Of a DNA stretch of 64,000 nucleotides, positions 44,376-56,007 are shown one piece after another (the first letter of the stretch is position 1; every line of letters begins with the position of its first letter). Both the position numbers and the translations under genes were made by a program. The notes below the pieces were generated by a model, which did not search any database, had not been told where the DNA came from, and saw nothing but the letters and a program-made list of their open reading frames with translations. Source of the stretch: Neonectria sp. B-13 (lineage: Eukaryota; Ascomycota; Sordariomycetes; Hypocreales; Nectriaceae); NCBI GenBank assembly GCA_002682825.1, contig NOKP01000026.1:310001-374000 (forward strand). Reading direction: 5' to 3'.

Positions 44376-45103
44376 GACCTATCCAGATAACAGGGGGGAG
44401 GTTTAATGGAAGGCGGAGGGGGAGTGCTTTAAAGATTCTTTGGTAATGGGGAGAAGATGACCTTACTTTGACAGCGAAAGCGTGTGATACCTACTACTTA
44501 CTATTTCTCATTTACGACATCTTCTCTAGTATTCAGCCAATTTCTTACGGCACTCCATGTCATTAGTCGACATCTGGCCCTCATAGGGTTTGTACACTAT
44601 TTATTACTGCTACAACTACTACCCTACCTTCATTTCTCAACAACAAGATAAACAAGTCAAAACAAATCAATCAAGACATCAATGCTTTGCCAGCATCCCT
44701 TAGTGAAATGCCTGTTGTCATTCAACCGCCCGATCCGGTTATTGCCAAGTCGTGTCTGAGTCTGACATGGCCGAAAATGGCGTGGTTGCATTGAACATGA
44801 AACTTGTATCGTACGCTGGCTGTGAAACCCGGTAACGTAGTGAGCCGGTTTTCTGGGGCACGAAACGGCGTTATATCATGAGCAATTATCATTTCAGGTC
44901 TGGTATCATAGGCTTGTCTAGTATTTCCAAAAGAAAGAAAGGTGTGAATTGCAACCGAGGGACCACCGTACACCAAAGCATTACCCCAATCTGTAGCCGG
45001 TTGAAGTTGTCATCAATCCTGCGCCAAACACCGTCCTTGAACTCTCCCATGCTCGTGAATGCATATGCGTAAACGCCGATGATAAGCCCAGTCTTGTTCT
45101 TGT
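44376..45103. other. intergenic between convergent genes
   Basis: 3' flanks of the membrane-protein and GT4 genes. Nothing else recognised. Confidence 0.55.
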
Positions 45104-46678
45104 CTACGCCGAAACCCGCTTGGTCCGCTCTGCATCCCTCCATCTTCCTTTAGCCCAGAGGAAACACTCGGTGAACACCATGTACCATCCAGTCACCATC
45201 CAGAAGGAGACGATAACACCCAGACCACCCATGACTCGCGCATCCACGATTCGTTGGGTGACCGTCTCTCGCATGACATCGTTCATCATTAGCCATCCGT
45301 AGATGGGAATAAGCTGTTGCGCGTCGAGACCGATCTTGCTCAGTTGATCGCTCCGAGGGCCTGCCTTCTCTCGTTGACTCTCTGCAATAGTGTCGGCCAT
45401 CCGCCATGCGACCTTGTTGTTGATCTTTTCCCAGGTTGCTTCGCAGGCGGCTGATCTCGCTGCATGGCCCATCCGGGTGCGGAGGTCATGGTCTTGGCCA
45501 AGCTTCATGGCCTTGGTAACGAACCCGTCGACATCGTTGGGAGGCACGAGGTAGCCGTTGTCGCCGTGTTGAACAATATCCGAGGGGCCGCCCTCATCGC
45601 GAGCAATGACTGGGACACCGCTGGCCATGGACTCAAGGACCACCAGGCCAAAGGTCTCGGTGACAGAGCAGTGCAGAAAGACATCGCCGCTCGCATAGGC
45701 GGTGGCCAGGTCCTCTCCCACTTTGAACCCGGCGAAGACGACCTTGCCCTTCGCCCTCAGGGGATCAAACATCTCATGCACGTCTCTCTCGACGTCCGCA
45801 TTTCGATTGCCGCCAACGATATAAAGCTTGAAGTTCAATCCCCTGGCATCAAGCTCCTTTGCGGCCTTCGCGAGAAAGTCGAAACCCTTCTCACCTGCGA
45901 TGCGCGAGACGGTCACAAAGATGATTTCCCCATTCGGTGCTAGTTGTTGGCGTAGTTCCTCACTTCTCCTCGTTGGGTTGAACATTTCAGTATTGACGCC
46001 ACGGGTCAGGACCTCAAGTTTGTCTTCTTGAACCTTTTGACCGATTAGGTATCGCTTCACGAATTTCGATGGATAGAAGATGGTCTTGACGGAAGCGTGT
46101 CGAAATAAGTAGCTTTGCACGGCGGCGAATGCAAAGACGGCAAAGTAGCTCAGCGGCGCGGGGAAGAGGATAGCGCAGTAGCCGGCCAGATCGGTTTGGA
46201 AGTTGCAGATGACGGGGATCTGGTTCTCCTTGGGCTGTTGTCGCAACTGAAGCATGACCTGGAAGCCCAGGCTTGCAGGCGAAGCAAGGTAGATCAGATC
46301 GGGAGGGGTGTCGTCGCCAAAGGTTCGCGAGTACAGCGTGGAGTTGCGCACCGGGTATACGATGGAAAGTTCGGGGTTAAAGGGAAGAGGATAGCCGGTG
46401 ACGCGGACCTCTGGTTGTTTGTCGGCGGGAGAAATCAATGGCGATGGAGGCGGCGTGAAGGTGTTGTGCTCGGTGTGGTTATGCGGTGCAACGACAGCAA
46501 CTTGGGCACCGTGGGCGCGCAGATGGTTCACCAGCATCAAAGTTGTGCGACTAACACCATTGACAGGGCCAAAGGACTCGGTACACAAGAGGATGCGCTT
46601 GCCGTAAAGGGCCGAAGGGAACTGGGACAAGTCATGCTTGGGGTAGGGCGAGCGGCCCTCGGCCGGTTTGGCAAGCAT
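45104..46678 (-). CDS. GT4-family glycosyltransferase with C-terminal membrane segment
   Basis: Single exon, 524 aa. The N-terminal acceptor domain begins KRILLCTESFGPVNGVSRTTLMLVNHLRAHGAQVAVVAP, the GT-B pattern of the GT4 family (MgtA/PimB/SQD2-like). The donor domain shows VSRIAGEKGFDFLAKA, the EX7E motif as ETFGLVVLE, and GVPVIARDEGGPSDIV plus NGYLVPPND. GT4 enzymes are retaining transferases using UDP- or GDP-sugars. About residues 485-510 (LGVIVSFWMVTGWYMVFTECF) form a hydrophobic helix, followed by a basic tail, suggesting membrane attachment at the C-terminus; bacterial relatives lack it. There is no signal peptide, so the catalytic domains are probably cytosolic. Acceptor unknown: glycolipid or mannan are possibilities. 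Confidence 0.9.
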   Translation of the reverse strand: MLAKPAEGRSPYPKHDLSQFPSALYGKRILLCTESFGPVNGVSRTTLMLVNHLRAHGAQVAVVAPHNHTEHNTFTPPPSPLISPADKQPEVRVTGYPLPFNPELSIVYPVRNSTLYSRTFGDDTPPDLIYLASPASLGFQVMLQLRQQPKENQIPVICNFQTDLAGYCAILFPAPLSYFAVFAFAAVQSYLFRHASVKTIFYPSKFVKRYLIGQKVQEDKLEVLTRGVNTEMFNPTRRSEELRQQLAPNGEIIFVTVSRIAGEKGFDFLAKAAKELDARGLNFKLYIVGGNRNADVERDVHEMFDPLRAKGKVVFAGFKVGEDLATAYASGDVFLHCSVTETFGLVVLESMASGVPVIARDEGGPSDIVQHGDNGYLVPPNDVDGFVTKAMKLGQDHDLRTRMGHAARSAACEATWEKINNKVAWRMADTIAESQREKAGPRSDQLSKIGLDAQQLIPIYGWLMMNDVMRETVTQRIVDARVMGGLGVIVSFWMVTGWYMVFTECFLWAKGRWRDAERTKRVSA

Positions 46679-49600
46679 GGCGATATTTTACAACGAGGAG
46701 AAGTTGAAGACGATGGTGTTGATCACTGTGTCTCTGTTGTCCAGAGAGGACCCCGGGGCAGCTCCAGAACGAGGGGAGGGCCTCTTTTCTCTGTTGGAAC
46801 ATTGTCATGGAGGATCGAGGACGAGTAAAGGCCTCCCCACGTGGATGACGACTCGGGCACGGGAATGGACGGTGGCAGCTGGAGGAGGCACATGAGACAC
46901 AGAGCCTTTGGCGGACAAGGCTGCAATGGGCGCAGGAGTAACCACCACGAGGAGGGGCGGCAGAACGCAGTTCGTCCATGGCGGGAGCTGGGCTGGTGGG
47001 GGAGGGGCAAGAAACGTCCGTATGGAGGGTCCGATGGAGGGGTAGATGCTGATCGAGTCGTCCATTCTTCGCGTCACGGGAACCAAATGCGGGAGTCATG
47101 GCGGTGTATTAGCAAGGCGCTTGTCTGTCTCCCTTGGTTGTGTTTGTCGGCTTTGGCTACAACGGGACGGTTGAAGTGTGGTGGACGGGCTCACCTGGAC
47201 GTGAAAATGATGATGATAGCTGACAGTGGCAGCAGGCTGGCAGTAGACGATAGGCTGATAGTCATGCGTATCGAGCCAACTGGTTCGATATCGTTATTAT
47301 CTCCTCGGTTGCCTTTCATTATCGTTATCTCTGTGATGCTGCAAGCCTTCTCAGATGTGGTCTGTCATGAAGAGTTGACTCTGCATGTGGCACTCAGCTC
47401 ACAGCCATTCTCTGCCGCTTCCGCCTCAGCCTGGAGTTTATTCGACGTCGACTCCCAAACCAGATGCATCTATCGCTTTGGCAGGTTGTCTGGCGTGTTG
47501 TTTGGCTGGTGACATACTTCGTAGTTCAGATAAACCCTGTCGGAACGGCGGGCGACTAGCGAATCAGAAGCCTTGTCAAAATCACATTGCCCAGCCCAGC
47601 CAATCGCCCGCGTAGCGCTCTCTCACGCCTGTCGCAGCAAATCGCGAATGAATATCAGAGTCCCAGCCTCGTGGTCGAGCTGGTCTGGGCCATTGGCGGC
47701 AGTAATTTGGCTCATCCCAGTCCATGCTGCCGTTGCCATTTTGACGGAGGGCCCGTGACCGAAAACCCCCAAATCCCGAAAACGGCAACCAAGGAGGTTG
47801 GAAGTCTCATCTTGTCGGGAAGAGACGGAGCGCTGCCCATTTCTGAGTCAAAAGACGAGGGCGCCCCGAGCGGGCTGGGGGATATTATCAGTGGCGCTAT
47901 TGCCTGTCCCGATTCAAGTTTTAGGCAAAGATCCGACTCGGGCTGGAGATGACGAGGACATGGGTTTGCTTTGGGGGTGCACTAGTTAGACTATAGCTCC
48001 AGGAGTCCAGAGTCTAGAGGGATGTTGTGTTGGGGCCAGGCCAAGACAGACATTGCGAATTTGTGATGAGTGTCCGAAGTAAGGAACATGGCCAAAGTGA
48101 GGCGAGCAATGGACCGCTGGCGCACGTGGTGGCATCACGTGTCAGCTCCCGAGCTGTACCTGCATCTATCAACTGCAACTGCAACGCACCCCGAACCCGG
48201 TTTCGGGGAACAGAAGCAGCTCCTTATGTTAGATGCCGTGCTTAGGCGTGACCCGTAGGGGGTGGCAAATATTCACAAGGCTGAGATCTGATCTCATCAC
48301 GCATTCATTTCGCAACACCATGCGTGGATTGGCAAGGTAGGTGACGAGTATCATGGGCCTCTTCGATGGCGTCATCGGCCTGCTTGCGCGTTTCCACCGC
48401 TGCCACATCACTGCGCTTACGTCGCGGTTGTTCGTCTATCATTTTCGCCAACATCTTACTACCGACCCATCAAGCGAGGCTGAACACCAGATCCACGGTC
48501 ACCCGATGATTCGTGGCGGTAGTGTCAGGCGCAAGGCTAGAATCTCGATGCTGACAGCCGTGCAGTTGTCCACCATGGAGCCTTGAACCGCGTGGCCTGT
48601 GCCGACCGCCATGGATGATGACCGGCGGGAGGGTGGAAGGCCGGTCCGATCCACCGCGGTTTCAAACATGGGTCGGTGATGAGCCCTAGGAGAGCTGACA
48701 GGGCCGACACCACCTGGTCTTGAGGCTATTGCGTCCCGTCTTGGCTGACCAGGTCCCCGGCGAGGGCAGTGGTCTGTACTGTGTGAAGGCGCGGCAATTC
48801 GTTGATAAGAGGATAAACATACTCCCTAAACCAAAGTCGAAAGAAACAGATGGGCCAACTCCTTGATTGGTCACAGAACCGTGACTGGCGATGGTCGCTC
48901 ATTAGCCCATTTATCCATGCCTCTCTACCGACGGGATGACATTGGAGCGGATGTCTTGCAAAGTGCCGAAGTCCATATTGTGTGGTTCCGTGGCTCGGTG
49001 TGTGTGGACCGTCGGTGTTCTCAGGAGATTGATTCCTGAGTTGGGACGGATCATTACGCGCAATTGCGGTACGCAGGGCACTTGTTACTCGTGCAGAATG
49101 TAAAAGGGCATATTGTACCTTGGTATCAATATTGGATGGACCAGCCAAGGAGGATTCCTGCCTGGGCTTGAAACTCCCTTGACTAGACTAAGTTATACGA
49201 TCAATGCATTGGCCCGACTAAGTCACGTTTGGTCTCCATTCTCAAGTTCCATTGAATGGGGGTACTTCGTACCCAGTGCTTACAATACCTCGCCATCGTC
49301 GAAGCGCCCTTGCCCAAGGTAGTTCGCCCGTTGTGAATTACTCGAGTGCCTAAGTGACGACGTCGTCAAGTTTTCGTCTTCGGCCTCTCCCGTGATCCAG
49401 TCTGAGTCTGAGTCGAGTGATCGAGTCAAGGTACGTACCAGGACGGAATCGATTTAGCTTCAGGGGCTCTCCGAAACTGGCAGGAGCGCCAGATGGGAAA
49501 ATTCCAAATTTCCATCGTATCTCCAAGACCATGATCCTCGTTACCAAGGTCTCGTCCATATGAATTGGACTTTTGCAAAGCAATCGATGTAATACGTAGG

Positions 49601-51042
49601 TGTTAATCTACATCACGGCTAATTACAGTTGCGCCTGGTCGTCAATCCCCGATACCCGATATCGCCGATCGCGATTCGCTGAGCTCGGGCTCCGTCCCGC
49701 GATACGTGGCTCTAAATAACAACGATGCTCGCGTGAGGAAAGATGCGACGTTTGGCTGCCTATACTTCGTAGGTTTATCTAAATACGCACTGCGTTATGT
49801 CCTCGTATTCTGATTTAGCCTCTCTTAGTTGCAACGTGCCTTTGCCCCGAACCCGTCAGCCGCGAGCCTCAGCTGTCAGTCACAAGTCAGTCGCCAGTCA
49901 GCCCTTGACCGGGGCTGAGCCAGGGGGCGTTGTCGATACAGGCCCAAAGTCCAGGGCATGGGCCATCTCGTCTCGTCCGTTGCGGAGCCGGCCGAGTAAG
50001 CAATTCGACGTGAGACCCGGTTTAAACACTCTGTCCCTCTCTTATTCCCTCCCGCGTCTCGGTCGTTTGCCGTTCAGGATGACGGGCAGGATGGAGCCAG
50101 GGGGGAGGTCGGCCGGGTCAGCGTCCACGGCGCGCCAGGCTAAAACGGCCCAGCCGGCATCGGATTAAAATGCAGGGCGATTGAGTGGAGTGGGGATGGC
50201 TATAGGACAGATATTGATTGAGTTCAGTGGGAGTGGCGGGTGTTGCTAAATAAATCCGGGGGCGTTCAGCATGATTTGACGGTTGTCGGGAGGCGTTTTC
50301 TCTGATATGCCATCCATACTGCATTCGTGTGAGTGCTTCCTAGTCCAGACTACTACCGACACCAAAGTACGTACATCGAGACGCCTCGCCTCGCCTTGCC
50401 CGAGTTTCGCCGCCTTTCTGCGTGTCTCTGTTTTATGAGCGGTCAGTTTCTTGTCGGTTTATGGAATCATGTATTGTCGGCTCACATCATGTCTCTTGTC
50501 CTGTAGGGATTCCGGAACAGTAAATAGACTACACGTGTTGACATGTTGATAGAACCCCTGTCGACTCGGTTGATGAAAGAAATCTCAATAGTCTGCCCAC
50601 TGGATATTATTGCTCATATCCCAGAATCATCCTATCCCCAACCTCATGCTTAGGAATGAAAGAAAAAAGTGGCGGTAGTCAGCCGTCAGGAGATGACGAC
50701 GGCGACGGCCTTCCATCCCCATCAACGTCCTAGCCTCGTGTTTCTTCCCTCGTGGTGATATTTTGGGAGACACCCAACCCACCCCCAAGACTTTACCGCC
50801 TCTTTGATCGCCGCCGGAAGGCCGAACATGGCGAGGGCCCTCACAATGACACCGAGATATCAGCGTGACATGATGATAATTGCTTAAGACACAGTGCAAT
50901 TACCCGCCATGGGAGACAACAGCGGCATGCGAAAGCCCGCTCGTGCACCGTCAAGATGAAGAAGAATTGGACCCCCGGCGCCTTGGACAGCGTGGTTCGT
51001 TTCCCGTGGGGGGGAGAGGTTGGCCAGCTTGATGATGGTGGT

Positions 51043-51074
51043 GGGATGGAGGGGTGGATGGGGGGGATGGTGGG
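51043..51074 (+). other. putative G-quadruplex motif
   Basis: G3 (51043-51045), G4 (51051-51054), G7 (51060-51066) and G3 (51072-51074), separated by three five-base loops. Unusually regular spacing inside the 6-kb gene-poor region. Confidence 0.55.
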
Positions 51075-52424
51075 CTACAGTGTGCTTGTACAGTGCGCTC
51101 AGTACCCTTCAGCCAAGTACCCGCAACCTCTCAACCCGGCTTGTTCCTGAGAGCGGTTCCTACCGATACTGAAGTTTTTCTCACCCAAAGCCAGCCCAGC
51201 CACAATAATCCTACGGTTTCATTGAGAGAGGTGCAGCGGCATGGAGGGAATAGGGCTGGCGGCGAGGCCTGGGCCAGGTCCATGGGTCCAACCCGCTGCA
51301 GCGGCGTTGTTCTTGCTCTCAGGCAGCAGGGAGCTTTGCCTTTTGTGAGCTTCTCTGTCAGTGGATTCTGTGTCTCATCATGGCATGCACGCATCCACCG
51401 TGCCGTGCCACTGGAAGGGACCAGACCCGCCAGAATTTACGGCCCCAGGAGGACAATTCTGGAGCGATATTGGGGACGGGACGGAATCATCTGGACGCGG
51501 ACTCCGTCTCCTACTAAAAATTCGGACTCTCTTAGCACATATCGTGCAAGTACTCACTACGAGATGATGTCGTTGCCAGGAGCCGCAGGACTTGACCCCA
51601 TTGGGGCGCGCCACCGCCAGTGCCCCCTGAACGCCTTTGCTCATCCCCCCTGCCCCTTTAGAGCTCGAGCCCTGTAAGCGCTGTAAGTGAGTGGTGCCGG
51701 GTGGGGTCCTCGAGATAAATGGGTACATTGCAAGTAAGCTTAGCACCCCAAGAGGCGCGAGAGTTGGTTGAGGGCCTCATGCCAAGGTGATTGGAGGTTG
51801 GCCGCACCGTGTGCTTGGTGCTGGATCTCGCAGCTCGAATTGGTTGCGCTGCAATTGGAGAGAGGGCGGGCAAGATGGAAAGGGTAAGTAGGGCAACGGC
51901 AGGGCAGAGTGAGAAACAATTGGCAGGGAACTGACATCAAAGTACCAGCACCAATGATTCCCTACGGGCAAGGTACCTAAAGCCAAAGTACTAACTAACC
52001 CGCTCGAGTCCGCGTAAGTAACGCCCGCCCCTGGAAATCCAATGGTCCAGGAAGAGTAAGGTCGAGGGGTCGCGGTCGGTAGGAGGTAAGGTAGGCGGCA
52101 TCCCTACCTTGGGCAGGTCCCACACCGACCACTCCTTCCATCAATCCGCCATCGCTGTGATCACACAAGTCACAGCATTCTCCCTTGGCGCTGGCCTGGC
52201 GGGCAGAAACTAATCCGCAATAACCTCACCGCCTTAATTTCAGAAGTTCTCATCGCACTTTCCACTTGTACCGGTACTGCACAGTGCCAGTCGCCGCGCC
52301 TGCCTTGCTCCCGCCCCTCCACTCCGCCCCCCCTTTTTTCTCTCCTCGCTCTGGTGTCTGGTCCCTGGCTGGTGCAACGTTGTTGGCATCTGCGCTACGC
52401 TACGTACGCTTCTTATCCTCTCTT

Positions 52425-52520
52425 CAAGCCTCGCACTCTCGCCCTTGCACAACTCCTCTGCCTCCCTTTTTTTCCTTCATATTCCCCTCGCTCCCCCTCC
52501 TCTCTGTTTGCTCAACCACT
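52425..52520 (+). promoter_or_regulatory. CT-rich core-promoter/leader tract of UGDH
   Basis: Nearly uninterrupted pyrimidines on the coding strand about 100-200 bp upstream of the UGDH ATG, typical of strongly expressed genes of filamentous fungi. The ATG itself sits in a good context (CATCATGTCG). Confidence 0.45.
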
Positions 52521-52624
52521 CGTTGCTGCATTCGACGCGTCGCTCCGTGATTTCGTTTGCGCGTGTTCATATCTGCTCTGACTGACTACTCGAAACCCCT
52601 CCACCCCACTACTCAACCTTCATC

Positions 52625-54684
52625 ATGTCGACCATCATCTCCAATGGCTCTTCCGAGGCCGCCAACGGCACCGCCGCTATCAAGGTCGAGAAGATCTGCT
52701 GTGTTGGTGCTGGTTACGTCGGTATGTTCAAAGCTTCCGTGAAATGCCCCTCCATCGATCGAGAAGAGAGAATCTCCCTCGAGTCTGGCCGGCGCAACAC
52801 CTCCGCAACCGCTCGAAACGAGCGGTGAAGCATCAATTGACCGCATCTTGACTGACATTGCCTCTCCAGGTGGTCCCACCGCCGCTGTCATCGCCTTCCA
52901 GAACCCTCACATCCAAGTGACCGTTGTCGACCGAGACGAGACCCGTATCCGCCGCTGGAACTCCCTCCACCCTCCCATCTACGAGCCTGGCCTGCACGAC
53001 ATCATCCGCATTGCCCGTGATGGTAGCCGAGAGGCCACCGTCGGCAGCGAGCCCGACGCTGAGGGCAATGTTACCCTTGCTACTCGCCAGCCCAACCTCT
53101 TCTTCTCCACCGACATTGCCAAGCACATTGGTGAGGCTGACATCGTTCTCGTCGCCGTCAACACCCCCACCAAGTACCGTGGTGTTGGTGCTGGCAGCGC
53201 CACCGATATGACCGCCTTTGAGGCCGTCACCGGTGTCGTTGCTCAGCACGCCCGCGAGGGTGCCATCATCGTCGAGAAATCCACTGTCCCTTGCCGGACT
53301 GCTCAGCTCGTCTCTGACACTGTGAGTCTCAAATTGAAATCCACCCCAGAGCTCATGAGAGCCCCTGGGAGTCGGACTGTGCCGTTGAGAATTTTCTGAT
53401 ACTAATACTGGACTCTAGCTTTCCATGCACCGCCCTGGTGTCCACTTCGAGATTCTCTCCAACCCCGAGTTCTTGGCTGCCGGTACCGCCGTCGCTGATC
53501 TCCTGTACCCTGATCGTATTCTGATCGGTTCCAACCCCACCCCCGCCGGCAAGAAGGCCGCCGAGGCCCTCGCCAGCGTCTACGCTGCCTGGGTTCCCCG
53601 CGAGCGCATCCTGACCACCAACGTCTGGTCTTCTGAGCTTGCCAAGCTCGTCGCCAACTCCATGCTGGCCCAGCGTATTTCCAGCATCAACTCCATCTCT
53701 GCCCTCTGCGAGCAGACCGGTGCTGATGTCGACGAGGTCGCCCGCGCCGTCGGTGTTGACCCCCGTATCGGCAACAAGTTCCTGATGGCCGGTATTGGTT
53801 TCGGTGGCAGCTGCTTCAAGAAGGATGTTCTCAACCTTGTCTACCTTGCCGACACCATGGGTCTCCCCGAGGTTGCCGAGTACTGGCGCCAGGTTGTCAA
53901 GATGAACGAGTACGCTCGTGACCGCTTCTCCAACCGTGTCATCAAGTGCCTGAACAACACCCTTGTTGGCAAGAAGGTCACCATTCTGGGTTTCGCCTTC
54001 AAGAAGAACACCTCTGATACCCGTGAGGCCCCTGCTTTGGAGATGATCAAGACTCTCCTCGAGGAGCGACCCCGCGAGGTCGCCGTCTTCGACCCCTGCT
54101 GCAACCCCCTCGTTATCAAGCAGGAGATCAAGACCCTGCTCGGCCCCCTGGCCGAGGGCGCCAACATCTCGGTCTACGGCAACGCCTACGATGCCTGCGA
54201 GTCCAGCACGGCCATCATCATCGCCACCGAGTTTGACGAGTTCCGCAACCAGCCCGTTCCTAAGCCCGCGCCTGCCCCCGTCGAGGCTGCTCCCAAGAGC
54301 CGCAAGCCCAACCCCAAGGATGACCCCCGCCCCTTCAAGTCAGATGTACCTTCGGAGAACGAGCTCCTTGCCCTCCACAAGTACCTCGTTCAACGCGGCG
54401 ATCACACCTCGTCCGATCCCATCGGCCGCTTCAACGTGGAGCCCAGCTGCGAGGATGACTGCCCCGACTGCATCCAGGAGCGCGAAAGCCAGGAGACTGG
54501 CTTCGCCACTGGTATGGGCAGCGCTGAGGAGTACAAGCCCAAGGAGCGCGTCGACTGGGTCCGCATCTCCGAGAGCATGGCCAAGCCCCGATGGGTCTTC
54601 GATGGCCGTGGTGTCATCGACTCGCGCGAGATGGTCAAGCTTGGCGTTCGCGTCGAGAGCGTTGGTCGCCAGCACCGCTTCTAA
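52625..54684 (+). CDS. UDP-glucose 6-dehydrogenase with ~100-residue insertion
   Basis: Three exons: 52625-52721, 52870-53321, 53419-54684 (604 aa). The N-terminal NAD domain has CCVGAGYVGGPTAAVIA (split by intron 1), and VNTPTK and EKSTVPCRTA motifs. The central dimer helix and catalytic loop GFGGSCFKKD hold the nucleophile Cys315. The UDP-binding domain has LGFAFKKNTSDTREAPA and ends KPRWVFDGRGVID. Family reaction: UDP-glucose + 2 NAD+ to UDP-glucuronate, precursor of UDP-xylose and glucuronic-acid polymers. Between EFDEF and DWVRI, normally a few residues apart, lies an extra ~100 residues (about 461-559; 54250-54546): Pro/Ala/Lys-rich, then a helix and a Cys cluster SCEDDCPDC. All catalytic elements remain. 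Strong C-ending codon bias suggests high expression. Confidence 0.95.
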
Positions 54685-56007
54685 GTGCCACAATGTGGTC
54701 CAAGGGGCAGGTACTTGACGGCCGACATTTTGGGTTTTTTGGGTGTATGAATGTGTCGTCTGTTGGCAAACAATTACTACTGTTTTAATAGGCATGAAAT
54801 GAAGATATGGACGCAGCTGACGAGACACGCGGAGGAAAGATGATAACTAGATGGTTGGGGTGCGAGGCGTGGTGGGAGTGTGTCTTTGGATATAGAATTA
54901 GATCTCCAAAGTCAGAGTTGGCTCGAAAATACCAGATCAATAAATTGAAGTTAAACCAATCATTTAAAATATTCCCCTTGCTCGCGGATTATGGCGACGG
55001 TGTTAAGTGTTGGAAAGCGGGAATTGGCGATGGATGAGTTAAGTCGTGGATTGGAGAATTGGTGCTCATCACGAGACCATGCGCGTGACGCATCCCATTC
55101 TCGACACCTGCATTTGAATCATTTACGCCTGCAGCAGCACTCTCCCCGTCAACCACGTGGACGCTGCAACCACTTCAGTCTGACTTCTGTCACTGCCACG
55201 AGGAATTTCATCCCGGTGGACGATACTCGTCATAGTTTTGGCAGTTCGGGATTCGCGACCCAAAATAAACATAGTGGTGAATCGGTTGAGGGGCAAGGTT
55301 GAGTCGTTCCTGTTTCAGGGCATGATCAGCAACGTCTCAGCCTTGACACTACGACCACAAGCAGCCGGCATTGCAAGCAAAGCCAAGTAGCAGCTATCGT
55401 CATAATGGCAGGTCGACCCCTGAATCGCCCTGTGCCTGTCCCAGTTTGTCTCGATTCGGCACTACCAGTTGCATCCCGAGTACGTTCGGGGTAGCATTGA
55501 GCGTGGTCAGACCCTCGCCTAAGACACCAGCGACACCGTTTGTCGGCTTGCACGGGGCTAGAATGTGACAGTTACTGCTTAGGGGCGACTGTCAACCCCT
55601 TCGGTCGTTTCATCATGCGATATGCCGTGTAGTCCCATACGAAGGCTGAGACCAGTATGATCCCCAGAGGTCGTAGATCTCTGCGTGGAATTGTTTTCCT
55701 GTCATCCTCACTTACGCGCTGAGTTGGTGACACTGTGCTTCAGAGACGAAAGTTGCCTTCTTTGCATGGTCTATCCTGTCTTCTTTCCTGGTTCTCTTTG
55801 TGAGTAAGGCTCTCGACATTGGCACGAAGCCCAGCCGTTCGTTTACCTTAATGGTTGGAGGACTTGTGGGTTGGCAAGAAACAAGCAACATCGACTGTCG
55901 ACGATCGATCAACTAGGCACACATACTTGTGGTGGAATGGTCTATCCAGGCCGGACGATATCACAGACGCTCACAACGAAAACAAGTCAACACATTCCGC
56001 GGGCTTT
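54685..56007. other. intergenic, 1.3 kb
   Basis: UGDH 3' flank and promoter of the next gene. No feature recognised. Confidence 0.55.

Larger units (their letters stand above)
46679..52624. other. gene-poor region, about 6 kb
   Basis: The longest gap in the window. Open frames up to ~220 codons occur, but all lack coding-like codon bias, family motifs or plausible splicing. It contains a G-quadruplex motif (51043-51074) and, at its right end, the pyrimidine-rich leader of UGDH. No tRNA, rRNA or transposon protein was recognised. Unannotated non-coding RNA or a decayed element cannot be excluded. Confidence 0.5.

Noticed and set aside
46841..47512. 223-codon plus-strand frame upstream of the GT4 gene
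   Set aside because: Gly/Arg-rich, no domain; opposite the GT4 leader.
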